This document shows, in pieces, positions 1 through 6,099 of a stretch of 10,580 nt of DNA. Position numbers and translations under genes: made by a program. The notes beneath the pieces are model-generated. The model saw nothing but the letters and a program-made list of their open reading frames with translations. It was not told where the DNA came from and searched no databases. Source of the stretch: an uncultured Thiomonas sp. (GTDB lineage Bacteria > Pseudomonadota > Gammaproteobacteria > Burkholderiales > Burkholderiaceae_C); the NCBI GenBank assembly GCA_937927695.1, contig CALBRU010000049.1:1-10580 (forward strand). The letters are read 5' to 3'. The stretch's first letter is position 1. Each line of letters opens with the position of its first letter.

Positions 1-2
1 TG

Positions 3-1565
3 CCCCGCCACGGACAGGTGGTGGTGATCGGCGACCTGCTGTCGCCGCTGCCGGTGGTCGATGCGATTGATCGCGCGGTATTCGAGCAAACGCACCACGC
101 GCAACCCGCCGCCGCGAACGACCCCCGCGCGCTGCACTTCGTCGCCTGCGGCCAGGCCATTCCGGGACACCGCGTGCGCCTGCTCGACGACCTGGGCGAA
201 GAAGTCGCTGAGCGGGTGGAGGGACGGCTGGAGTTTCAGGGGCCGTCGGCCACCGGTGGCTATTACCGCAGGCCGGAACAGACGCAAACGCTGCTTCACG
301 ACGGCTGGCTCGACAGCGGCGACCGGGCCTACCGCGCCGACGGCGAGATCTACCTCACCGGGCGGGTGAAGGACATCATCATTCGCGGCGGGCGCAACAT
401 CTATCCGCACGAAGTCGAACTCGCCGTGGGCGAACTTGCCGGGGTGCGCAAAGGCTGCGTGGTGGTGTTCGGCGCGTCCGACGCGGCCCGCGGCACCGAG
501 CGCGTGGTGGTGCTGGCCGAAACCCGCGAGACCGACGCCGCCGCGCGCGACCGTCTTCAGGCCGCCATCGCGAGCACCGCGACCGAGGTGCTGGGCGAGC
601 CGCCCGACGAAGTGGTGCTGGCCCCGCTGCACACCGTGCGCAAGACCTCCAGCGGCAAGCTGCGCCGCGACGCCACGCGGCAAGTGTGGCAGGCGGGCCG
701 CATGGGCGCGCGGCCCCTCGCGGTGTGGCGGCAATTTCTGCGGCTGGCGCGCAGCGCGGCAGCGGCACGCGCGCGGCAGGGAGTATCGCAAGCGGCGCAT
801 CTGCTTTACGCCGCCTGGTGGTGGCTGGCGCTGGGCGGGGTGATGCTGTTGATCGCACCGGTCATGGCCTTGCTGCCCAGGCCGGCGTGGGCCTGGCGCT
901 TCGCCCACGGCGCCGCCCGCCTGCTGCTGCGTCTCGTCGGTCAGCCTCTGCAGGTGCAGGGCGTGCAGGCCTTGCCAAAGCAGCCGCACATGCTGCTGGT
1001 CAATCATTCCAGCGACCTCGATGGCCTGATGGTGCTGGCGGCGTTGCGCGGCCCCTATCGTTTTGTCGCCAAGCGCGAGCTGCTGCGAAACCCGATGGCG
1101 CGCTTTTTCCTGCGGCGCCTGGGCGCCGAGTTTGTCGAGCGTTTCGACGCGCAGGGCAGCGTGGCGGCTGCGCAGCGCCTCAGCGTCCTGGCGGCGCAAG
1201 GCGTGTCGCTCTGCGTCTTTCCTGAAGGCACATTCCGCCGCGACCCCGGCCTGCTCGGCTTTCACCTCGGCCCGTTCGAGGCCGCAGTGCGGGCAGGCAT
1301 GCCGGTGGTTCCGGTGATCCTGCGCGGCGTCCGCGCGGTGCTGCACGATGGCGAGCGGCTGCCGCATTGGCATGCGGTCAGTCTCACCGTCACCGCGCCG
1401 ATTCATCCGCGCCAAACCGGCGACGTGTTCGCCGCCGCTGTGCAACTGCGCGATGCCGCCCACGCCGCCATGCAGCAGGGCCTGAACGCCAGCGAGGCGT
1501 CAATGCCTCAGCGGCGCGCGCCCCGCCTGGCCTCGATTTTTCATCACCACTCGACCCACCCATGA
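3..1565 (+). CDS. AMP-dependent acyl-CoA/acyl-ACP ligase fused to a C-terminal PlsC-type acyltransferase (5' end cut off by the window)
   Basis: The reading frame is open to the left edge, so this is the C-terminal part of a longer protein; the GTG at 18 is only the first possible start codon in view, and residues are numbered from it. Adenylating-enzyme motifs occur in the usual order: GYYRRPE (81-87), DGWLDSGD with the ribose-binding Asp (95-102), YLTGRVKDIIIRGGRNIYP (112-130) and the flexible C-terminal loop KTSSGKLRR with the catalytic-type Lys214 (209-217). A hydrophobic segment (about 260-286) follows, then a PlsC acyltransferase with the HX4D box NHSSDLD (His330, Asp335), KRELLRNP, FPEGT (401-405) and VPVILRG. 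The protein probably activates a fatty acid and acylates a lysophospholipid or similar acceptor at the inner membrane. The domain order is the reverse of E. coli Aas, where PlsC comes first. No carrier-protein (DSL) motif is visible in the linker. The stop overlaps the next start (ATGA). Domain assignment is firm; the substrate is unknown. Confidence 0.5.
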   Translation, partial: PRHGQVVVIGDLLSPLPVVDAIDRAVFEQTHHAQPAAANDPRALHFVACGQAIPGHRVRLLDDLGEEVAERVEGRLEFQGPSATGGYYRRPEQTQTLLHDGWLDSGDRAYRADGEIYLTGRVKDIIIRGGRNIYPHEVELAVGELAGVRKGCVVVFGASDAARGTERVVVLAETRETDAAARDRLQAAIASTATEVLGEPPDEVVLAPLHTVRKTSSGKLRRDATRQVWQAGRMGARPLAVWRQFLRLARSAAAARARQGVSQAAHLLYAAWWWLALGGVMLLIAPVMALLPRPAWAWRFAHGAARLLLRLVGQPLQVQGVQALPKQPHMLLVNHSSDLDGLMVLAALRGPYRFVAKRELLRNPMARFFLRRLGAEFVERFDAQGSVAAAQRLSVLAAQGVSLCVFPEGTFRRDPGLLGFHLGPFEAAVRAGMPVVPVILRGVRAVLHDGERLPHWHAVSLTVTAPIHPRQTGDVFAAAVQLRDAAHAAMQQGLNASEASMPQRRAPRLASIFHHHSTHP

Positions 1566-1981
1566 ACGACACTCTGAATCCCACCGATCCCGGCGCGGAC
1601 GACGCCAACCAGATCGATCTGCAAGCCGCCTGGATCCGCCGCTCCAACGCCGATATCCAGGCTTTTGTCGAAGGTCTGGCCGCGCGCCTCGAAGGCGATC
1701 TGCCGGGCCAGGTGGATGTGGTGCGCAAGCGCGACGGCCTGTTCGCCAAGACCAGTCATGTGCAGAGCATCACCGTTCGCACCGAGGAGTTTCATTACCT
1801 GCTCGAACGCCATCCTTCCGGGGTGCACACCCAGCGCGCCCGGGTGGTGGGCGGGGTCATTCTCAAGCGTGATGAACTGAGTCTGGCCGGGTGGATGCAG
1901 AGCCTGCTGGCGGCGCTGTTTTCGCAGTCCGGCGAACTGCAGCGCGCCAGCCAGTCGCTGCATGATTTTCTGATGCATTAG
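1562..1981 (+). CDS. Small protein of unknown function, translationally coupled to the acyltransferase fusion
   Basis: This 139-aa protein is not recognised. The ATG at 1562 is chosen because it overlaps the upstream stop as ATGA. There is no Shine-Dalgarno sequence before it, so translation probably depends on coupling. The frame is open further upstream, but that part reads as Arg-rich shadow of the preceding gene. The first 20 or so residues are acidic and Asp/Asn-rich. A predicted helix (about 30-45) is followed by a beta-rich centre containing VDVVRKRDGL, SITVRTEEFHYLLE and RARVVGGVILKRDELS. The C-terminus is amphipathic helix (WMQSLLAALF onwards). There is no signal peptide, cysteine or membrane segment, so it is probably cytosolic. 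It lies 9 bp before the first YbjQ-type gene and in the same transcription unit as pspA, which suggests a role with them. No function is assigned. Confidence 0.5.
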   Translation: MNDTLNPTDPGADDANQIDLQAAWIRRSNADIQAFVEGLAARLEGDLPGQVDVVRKRDGLFAKTSHVQSITVRTEEFHYLLERHPSGVHTQRARVVGGVILKRDELSLAGWMQSLLAALFSQSGELQRASQSLHDFLMH

Positions 1982-1985
1982 GAGC
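1980..1985 (+). promoter_or_regulatory. Shine-Dalgarno of the first YbjQ-type gene
   Basis: AGGAGC begins on the second base of the preceding TAG stop and sits 5 bases before the ATG at 1991. It fixes that start and shows tight operon packing. Confidence 0.5.
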
Positions 1986-1990
1986 ACAGC

Positions 1991-3001
1991 ATGTCACTCT
2001 GGAACACTTTGAAGCAGCGCGCCGAGAGCGTCGCGCAGGACGCGCGCCATGCGGTGGACGGGCTCACCGCCTCCGCCCACACCCTGGCCGCACCGCGTGC
2101 GCTCAGCGCCGATGAACTGGCGCGGCAGCAGGCTTGGGCCGAGGCGCTGCCCAGCAATGACCTGCCCGAATTCGTCAAGGCCCGCCTGGCCGCCACGGCT
2201 CGGCGCGAACTGCCCTGGGTGAGCACCGCCACCCCGGCGGAAATGCTGGCGCAGCGCATTCACGGCATCGAGCCGCTCGGCATGGTCAACGGCAATTGCT
2301 GGTACCACTTCGACTACTCCTGGTCTGACGGCCACTACGACGGCTGGCATCACGCCCTCGACCGCCTGCGGCTGGAAGCCGCGCTGCTGGGCGCCAACGC
2401 AGTGGTCGATGTGACCTTGCGGGCGCATGCCGGGCAGGGGCCGAACGATGTGGATTTCGCGCTCACCGGCACCGCGGTGCGCATTCGCGGCCTGCCGCCC
2501 TCCAACGATCCGGCGGTGGCCACGGTGTCGGCGCTGCACTTCGTGCGTCTGCTCGATGATGGGGCGGTGCCCGTGGGCATTGCCATCGGCGCGCATTTCG
2601 ACTGGTATCTGCCGCGTGCCTCGGCCTACGGCGCGGGGTTCGGGATGATGAACAGTTCGCCCTTCGGCGCCTCGGCGCAGACGGCGTATCAGGCCGGTGC
2701 GCTATGGACCAATGCCGAACTGACCGAGCTCTCGGCCTTTCAGCAACATGTGCGCCTGAGCGCCATTGAACATTTGCGCAGCGACGGCCAGCGGCTGAAT
2801 GCCTCGGTGCTGGCGCATACCGAATACGCCGAACTCACGCGCGAGGAGGGCGATGGCGGCGAGCCGCCGCGCTTTCAGTGCCGCTATATCGCCATCGGCA
2901 CCGCAGTGGCGTATGAGCGCGACCGGCCGCTGCGATCCCGCGTCTGCCCCACCTTCAGCCTGGCTGACCGCCAGCTCGAAGCCCCGTCTCCCACACTCTA
3001 G
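1991..3001 (+). CDS. Tandem YbjQ-like (heavy-metal-binding/UPF0145-type) domain protein, divergent
   Basis: This is a 336-aa cytosolic protein with no signal peptide. The N-terminal 70 residues are helical (MSLWNTLKQRAESVAQDARHA) and might contact membrane or partners. Two diverged YbjQ-type repeats follow. The first (about 76-167) has GNCWYH (101-106), LGANAVVDVTL (133-143) and the closing strand LTGTAVRI. The second (about 180-310) has VGIAIGAHFDWYL (195-207), a helix with HVRLSAIEHLRSDGQRLNA, and closes with YIAIGTAVAY (299-308). These match the G-x-C-x-Y-H and IGTAV landmarks of the next gene, but the second repeat has His where the Cys should be. Single-domain YbjQ proteins are about 100 aa and form ring-like oligomers; the metal-binding label of that family is weakly supported. 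Membership is inferred from motif pattern and from similarity to the downstream protein. Confidence 0.5.
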   Translation: MSLWNTLKQRAESVAQDARHAVDGLTASAHTLAAPRALSADELARQQAWAEALPSNDLPEFVKARLAATARRELPWVSTATPAEMLAQRIHGIEPLGMVNGNCWYHFDYSWSDGHYDGWHHALDRLRLEAALLGANAVVDVTLRAHAGQGPNDVDFALTGTAVRIRGLPPSNDPAVATVSALHFVRLLDDGAVPVGIAIGAHFDWYLPRASAYGAGFGMMNSSPFGASAQTAYQAGALWTNAELTELSAFQQHVRLSAIEHLRSDGQRLNASVLAHTEYAELTREEGDGGEPPRFQCRYIAIGTAVAYERDRPLRSRVCPTFSLADRQLEAPSPTL

Positions 3002-3010
3002 GAAACCATC

Positions 3011-3874
3011 ATGAACGATATGACCGCATCGCCTCAAAACGCCAGCTCTGTCACCTCAGCCGCCGAGCAACTCGCGCCCCACGCGGTTGAACGCCTCAAG
3101 GGCCTGCGCACTCAGGGCAGCCATGAGGGCATCTTCACCTCCGACCTGTCGGTGAACGAATTCGTCATGGTGCGCCAGGCCGGGTTCGAACCGCTGGGCC
3201 TGGTGGTCGGCTCCTGCGTCTATCACCTCGGCATTCAGTACGGCCAGTGGTCCACCAGCATGGAAATGGACGTGCTGTCGCAAGCCATGTATCAGGCGCG
3301 CGAACTCGCCATGAGCCGCATGGAGCAGGAGGCCATTCTGCTGCGCGCCGACGGCGTAGTCGGCCTGCGGCTGGAGGTCAAGCGCATGGAGTGGGACAAG
3401 GACATTCTTGAGTTCATGGCCATCGGCACTGCCATTGCGCACCGCACCGGCGACCCCGGCTTCAAAGGCGTAGGCGGCAAGCCCTTCACCTCCGACTTGT
3501 CAGGGCAGGACTTCTGGATGCTGCTCAAGTCGGGCTACCGGCCGATGGAAATGGTCATGGGCTCTTGCGTGTATCACGTCGCCCACCAGGGCGCGCTGCG
3601 CTCGCTGGGCAATATCGGCAACAACGTGGAGCTGGCGCAGTTCACCCAGGCCATGTATGACGCACGTGAACTGGCGATGGAGCGCATGCAGCACGAAGCC
3701 GCCGCCGCGCAGGCCGACGGCATCACCGGCGTGCAATTGCACGAAGGCTCGCATAACTGGCAGCCGCATGTCATCGAGTTCTTCGCCGTGGGCACAGCGG
3801 TGAAGGCGATGGAGCAGGCCGACGCGCTGGTGGATGCGCTCAACCCGCAACTCGTCATTCCAGTGAACGACTGA
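3011..3874 (+). CDS. Tandem YbjQ-like (heavy-metal-binding/UPF0145-type) domain protein
   Basis: This 287-aa protein is built of two clearly homologous domains. The first (about 43-143) starts TSDLSVNEFVMVRQAGFEP, carries GSCVYH at 67-72, the helix AMYQARELAMSRMEQEA, ADGVVGLRLE and EFMAIGTAIA. The second (about 160-265) starts TSDLSGQDFWMLLKSGYRP and carries GSCVYH at 184-189, AMYDARELAMERMQHEA, ADGITGVQL and EFFAVGTAVK. Both Cys-x-x-His pairs are kept, unlike in the upstream paralogue, so any metal or thiol chemistry is more likely here. There is no signal peptide or membrane segment. The ATG at 3011 follows AGGA overlapping the previous stop. It lies between its paralogue and pspA (28-bp gap) in one operon. 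The fold family is fairly sure; the biochemical role of YbjQ-type proteins is not established, so none is assigned. Confidence 0.5.
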   Translation: MNDMTASPQNASSVTSAAEQLAPHAVERLKGLRTQGSHEGIFTSDLSVNEFVMVRQAGFEPLGLVVGSCVYHLGIQYGQWSTSMEMDVLSQAMYQARELAMSRMEQEAILLRADGVVGLRLEVKRMEWDKDILEFMAIGTAIAHRTGDPGFKGVGGKPFTSDLSGQDFWMLLKSGYRPMEMVMGSCVYHVAHQGALRSLGNIGNNVELAQFTQAMYDARELAMERMQHEAAAAQADGITGVQLHEGSHNWQPHVIEFFAVGTAVKAMEQADALVDALNPQLVIPVND

Positions 3875-3889
3875 ACGATCTTTGACCTG

Positions 3890-3895
3890 AAGGAG
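3890..3895 (+). promoter_or_regulatory. Strong Shine-Dalgarno of pspA
   Basis: AAGGAG lies 7 bases before the ATG at 3903 and is the best ribosome site in the left operon. This fits high translation of an abundant structural protein. Confidence 0.5.
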
Positions 3896-3902
3896 AACTC
3901 TC

Positions 3903-4607
3903 ATGACCCTGTTCAAACACGCCGCCGAAATTCTCGAAGCCCGCGTCAACACCTTTCTCAACCACGCCGACGACCCGGCGCAGACGCTGGACCTGTCTTA
4001 CGAAAAAATGATCACCACTCTGCAGGACACCAAGCGGCACCTGGCCGATGTGATCACCGAACGCATCTCGCTGGAGAACCAGATGACTGCTGCCAAGCAC
4101 GATGCCGACAAAGCCGAAGCCGACGCCCGCATGGCGCTGCAGGCGCAGCGCGAAGACCTGGCGCGGGCCGCCCTGGGTGAAAAGCAGGCCGCGCAGCAAA
4201 AGCTCGACAGCCTGCAGCAGTCGCACGACAACATTGCGATGCAGGCCGAGAAGCTCACCGCCTACGAGAGCAAGCTGCAGGACCGCATCGAACAGTTCCG
4301 CACGCAAAAAGAGGTGATGAAAACCCAGATGGCGGCCGCCAGCGCCGAGGTCGGCGTGTCCGAGTCGCTCACCGGCCTGGGCACGGGACTGGCCGATGCC
4401 GGTGACGCCATGCGCCGCGCGCAGGACAGGACGTCCCAGATGCAGGCCAAGGCCGAGGCCATGGAAGGCATGACCGAGGCCGGCATCCTCAGCGATCCGC
4501 TGGACCAGCGCGACAGCACCGAGAAAGCGATCGACAAGCTGCGCACCTCCACCGGGGTGGACGCCGATCTGGCCCGGCTCAAAGCGGAGATGGCGTCGGC
4601 CAAGTAA
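3903..4607 (+). CDS. pspA: PspA/IM30 (ESCRT-III-like) family membrane-stress protein
   Basis: This 234-aa, almost entirely helical protein has the family layout: an amphipathic N-terminal helix (MTLFKHAAEILEARVNTFLN), then the conserved stretch ADDPAQTLDLSYEKMITTLQDTKRHLADV (22-50), a long coiled coil to about 150 with the signature QREDLARAALGEK (82-94), and a second helical block (165-235). Length is close to classical PspA (about 222 aa). The DDPAQTLDLSYEKM wording is nearer to the PspA/IM30 relatives of other phyla than to enterobacterial PspA. The family polymerises on stressed membranes and supports their integrity. No pspB, pspC or pspF is in view; the partners here are the two YbjQ-type proteins, the 139-aa unknown and a lipid acyltransferase. 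An AAGGAG Shine-Dalgarno (3890-3895) fixes the start. The symbol follows family usage and does not claim E. coli orthology. Confidence 0.5.
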   Translation: MTLFKHAAEILEARVNTFLNHADDPAQTLDLSYEKMITTLQDTKRHLADVITERISLENQMTAAKHDADKAEADARMALQAQREDLARAALGEKQAAQQKLDSLQQSHDNIAMQAEKLTAYESKLQDRIEQFRTQKEVMKTQMAAASAEVGVSESLTGLGTGLADAGDAMRRAQDRTSQMQAKAEAMEGMTEAGILSDPLDQRDSTEKAIDKLRTSTGVDADLARLKAEMASAK

Positions 4608-4699
4608 GCGCCAACTATCGGCCTCAGGGTCTTCTGCGCGCGCGCTGTGTTTGCGGCATACTGCACCGACAAACACCCCACAAGACGAGGAGACTCCGC

Positions 4700-5293
4700 A
4701 TGACTCTCAACCGCCGCGCTGCGTTGCGCACTGCCTTTGCCGCCGTCATCGCGGCCAGCGTCATGGGTCTGGCGCCTTTTGCCAGCGCCCAGCAGACCCA
4801 GAACCCCGACGCCGTCAGAGTGCTCGGCGAGATGGGCAAGGCCACGATCATCACCGAAGGCCATGGGCCGCGAGTGATCTACATCTTTTTTGACGCCAAC
4901 TGCCCCTACTGCCACGAGCTTTACACCAACCTGCGTCCGAAGGTTGGCAAGGACGGCCTGGAAATTCGTTGGGTGCCGGTGGCCGTGCTCACCCCTACCA
5001 GCGTGACCAAAGGCGCCGCCATTCTTCAGGCGCCAGACCGTCTCAAAGCGTTTCACGAAAACGAGAACACCTACGGCAAAGGGCCCACAGGGCAGGGCGG
5101 CGGCATCGCCCCGGCCAGCAAGGTACTGCCCGCCACAAGCGCCATCCTCAACACCAACAACGCCTTGCTCGAAGCCACCAAATCACCGGGCGTGCCCACG
5201 ATGCTCTACCGCGACAAACAGGGCGACGCCATGCTCGTCGTCGGCCCGCCTGATGCGCAGCAACTCAAGGACATCCTCGCGAGCGTGAAATAA
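4700..5293 (+). CDS. Periplasmic DsbG/DsbC-like thioredoxin-fold protein with CPYC active site
   Basis: This 197-aa precursor has a signal peptide (about 1-30) with a twin Arg near its start (NRRAALR), a hydrophobic core and ASA before the likely cleavage, so Sec or Tat export is possible. The mature protein begins with a short helix and then strand VIYIFFDANCPYCHELY, with the redox pair Cys68 and Cys71. The cis-proline loop is GVPTMLYR (164-171). The CPYC motif matches E. coli DsbG. The mature form (about 167 aa) lacks the separate N-terminal dimerisation domain of DsbC/DsbG, so it is probably a monomeric catalytic domain that acts on exported thiols or disulfides, perhaps during cytochrome c maturation. 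A GAGGAG site 7 bases upstream fixes the ATG. A CPFS homologue lies at 8981-9646. No dsbD-like partner is in the window. Confidence 0.5.
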   Translation: MTLNRRAALRTAFAAVIAASVMGLAPFASAQQTQNPDAVRVLGEMGKATIITEGHGPRVIYIFFDANCPYCHELYTNLRPKVGKDGLEIRWVPVAVLTPTSVTKGAAILQAPDRLKAFHENENTYGKGPTGQGGGIAPASKVLPATSAILNTNNALLEATKSPGVPTMLYRDKQGDAMLVVGPPDAQQLKDILASVK

Positions 5294-5376
5294 GGTGTCG
5301 GCGCTCAAGTTCAACTGATGCCATCTCGGTCGTGGGAAAGGCGCCGTAAGGCTTCCTGTAACTCGCTTTTAGTAAT

Positions 5377-5405
5377 TTCATAGCAAATTTTGAAGAAACT
5401 TTAAG
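5377..5405 (+). promoter_or_regulatory. Possible sigma-70-type promoter of the cytochrome/hemerythrin genes
   Basis: TTCATA (5377-5382) and TTTAAG (5400-5405) each match consensus at 4 of 6 positions with a 17-bp spacer, inside the AT-rich part of the gap. The match is weak. If it is right, transcription starts near 5412, about 30 bp before the paired hairpins, which would place them in the mRNA leader. Confidence 0.5.
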
Positions 5406-5440
5406 TAACAAAAGCACGACCGTTCTTTTATCGTTCTCCC

Positions 5441-5481
5441 CGTGGCATTCGAAAGCCACGGCCATGTTGCAAAGCATGGCC
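5441..5481 (+). promoter_or_regulatory. Two back-to-back hairpins in the leader of the cytochrome gene
   Basis: Hairpin 1 is CGTGGC (5441-5446), loop ATTCGAAA, GCCACG (5455-5460). Hairpin 2 is GGCCATG (5460-5466), loop TTGCAAAG, CATGGCC (5475-5481). Both stems are perfect, both loops are 8 nt, and the stems touch. The loops hold the small palindromes TTCGAA and TTGCAA. The pair ends 9 bases before the AGGAGG ribosome site. It could be an mRNA-stabilising or translation-controlling leader, or a pair of DNA operators. There is no U-run, so neither is an intrinsic terminator. Confidence 0.5.
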
Positions 5482-5504
5482 AATCCAGTCAGGAGGACGT
5501 TGTC

Positions 5505-6047
5505 ATGAAGTGCATCAAACCCCTGTTTGCCATCGGCCTGTTCGGCATGGCGGCAGGTTTCGGTTTCACGTCGGCAAAGGCGCAGGACACCCATTCCGGT
5601 CATGAGTCAATCGGCGTGAACCGCCCAAGCCCGCAAGTGATTCGTGGCCTGTATCTCGTGAAGATTTCAGGCTGCAACGATTGCCACACTCCAGGCTACG
5701 CCGAAAGTGGCGGGAACACCCCGCAGAAAGCCTGGCTGACCGGCAGCACGGTGGGTTTCCAAGGGCCTTGGGGAACCACCTACCCAACAAATTTGCGGTT
5801 GTCCATGCAGCGTCTCAGTGAGGCGCAGTGGTTGCAGTCTGCGCGTCGGCCCACGCGGCCGCCGATGCCCTGGTTCGCATTGCGTGATATGTCGGACGCG
5901 GATCTCCGCGCGATTTACACGGCGGTTCGCTACCTCGGCCCTGCTGGGGAGCAGGTGCCAGCATTCGTGCCGCCGGGACAGACGCCCAAGGGCCAGTTCA
6001 TCGATTTTGTTCCCCGCTCCGCGTCTGCGGCATACGGCGCGAAATAA
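5505..6047 (+). CDS. Exported c-type cytochrome (single heme)
   Basis: This 180-aa precursor has a Sec signal peptide (MKCIKPLFAIGLFGMAAGFGF, cleavage likely after AKA at about 27). One heme-attachment site, CNDCH (Cys57, Cys60, His61), lies in GLYLVKISGCNDCHTPGY. The likely axial Met is Met121 in RPPMPWFAL, followed by the closing helix LRDMSDADLRAIYTAVRYLG typical of class I cytochromes c. A Pro-rich tail (VPAFVPPGQTPKGQFIDFVP) follows. The frame is open back to a GTG at 5442, but that stretch is the hairpin leader; the ATG at 5505 has AGGAGG (5491-5496) at good spacing and begins the signal peptide. It is probably a periplasmic electron carrier or a subunit of an oxidoreductase not seen here. 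The hemerythrin-like gene starts 52 bp downstream. Confidence 0.5.
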   Translation: MKCIKPLFAIGLFGMAAGFGFTSAKAQDTHSGHESIGVNRPSPQVIRGLYLVKISGCNDCHTPGYAESGGNTPQKAWLTGSTVGFQGPWGTTYPTNLRLSMQRLSEAQWLQSARRPTRPPMPWFALRDMSDADLRAIYTAVRYLGPAGEQVPAFVPPGQTPKGQFIDFVPRSASAAYGAK

Positions 6048-6085
6048 CGCCCAGACTCGCCTTTTTGAGCGGGTCGTCATTCACA

Positions 6086-6099
6086 TTGAAAGATTTCAA
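6086..6099 (+). repeat. Short inverted repeat abutting the hemerythrin start codon
   Basis: TTGAAA-GA-TTTCAA directly precedes the ATG at 6100. The only ribosome-site-like bases (GAAAG) lie inside it, so folding or a bound protein could affect initiation. It is short enough to be chance. Confidence 0.5.

Larger units (their letters stand above)
5294..5504 (+). other. Leader/intergenic region before the cytochrome gene
   Basis: This gap carries no gene. Its centre (about 5365-5430) is clearly more AT-rich than its surroundings, as expected of a promoter, and its 3' end holds two adjacent hairpins and a Shine-Dalgarno site, listed separately. There is no convincing terminator after the DsbG-like gene, so some read-through into the cytochrome gene is possible. 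Confidence 0.5.

Noticed and set aside
1367..1561. Upstream extension of the 139-aa protein
   Set aside because: The extra part overlaps the acyltransferase, is Arg/Ala-rich like a shadow frame, and the ATGA overlap gives a natural start at 1562.
3855..4676. Long - strand open frame opposite pspA
   Set aside because: Its Gly/Leu/His-rich translation is the antisense of a coiled-coil gene with a strong ribosome site and family signature on the + strand.
4608..4699. Promoter or terminator between pspA and the CPYC gene
   Set aside because: GCATACT near 4651 could be a -10 but no -35 stands at a suitable distance, and there is no hairpin with a T-run; only the GAGGAG ribosome site is supportable.
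5298..5346. CGGCGC...GCGCCG as a terminator after the CPYC gene
   Set aside because: The arms are only 6 bp, the loop is over 35 bases and no T-run follows.
5442..5504. In-frame upstream extension of the cytochrome gene from a GTG at 5442
   Set aside because: It runs through the two hairpins, has no ribosome site, and would put 21 polar residues before a normal signal peptide; the ATG at 5505 has a strong AGGAGG.
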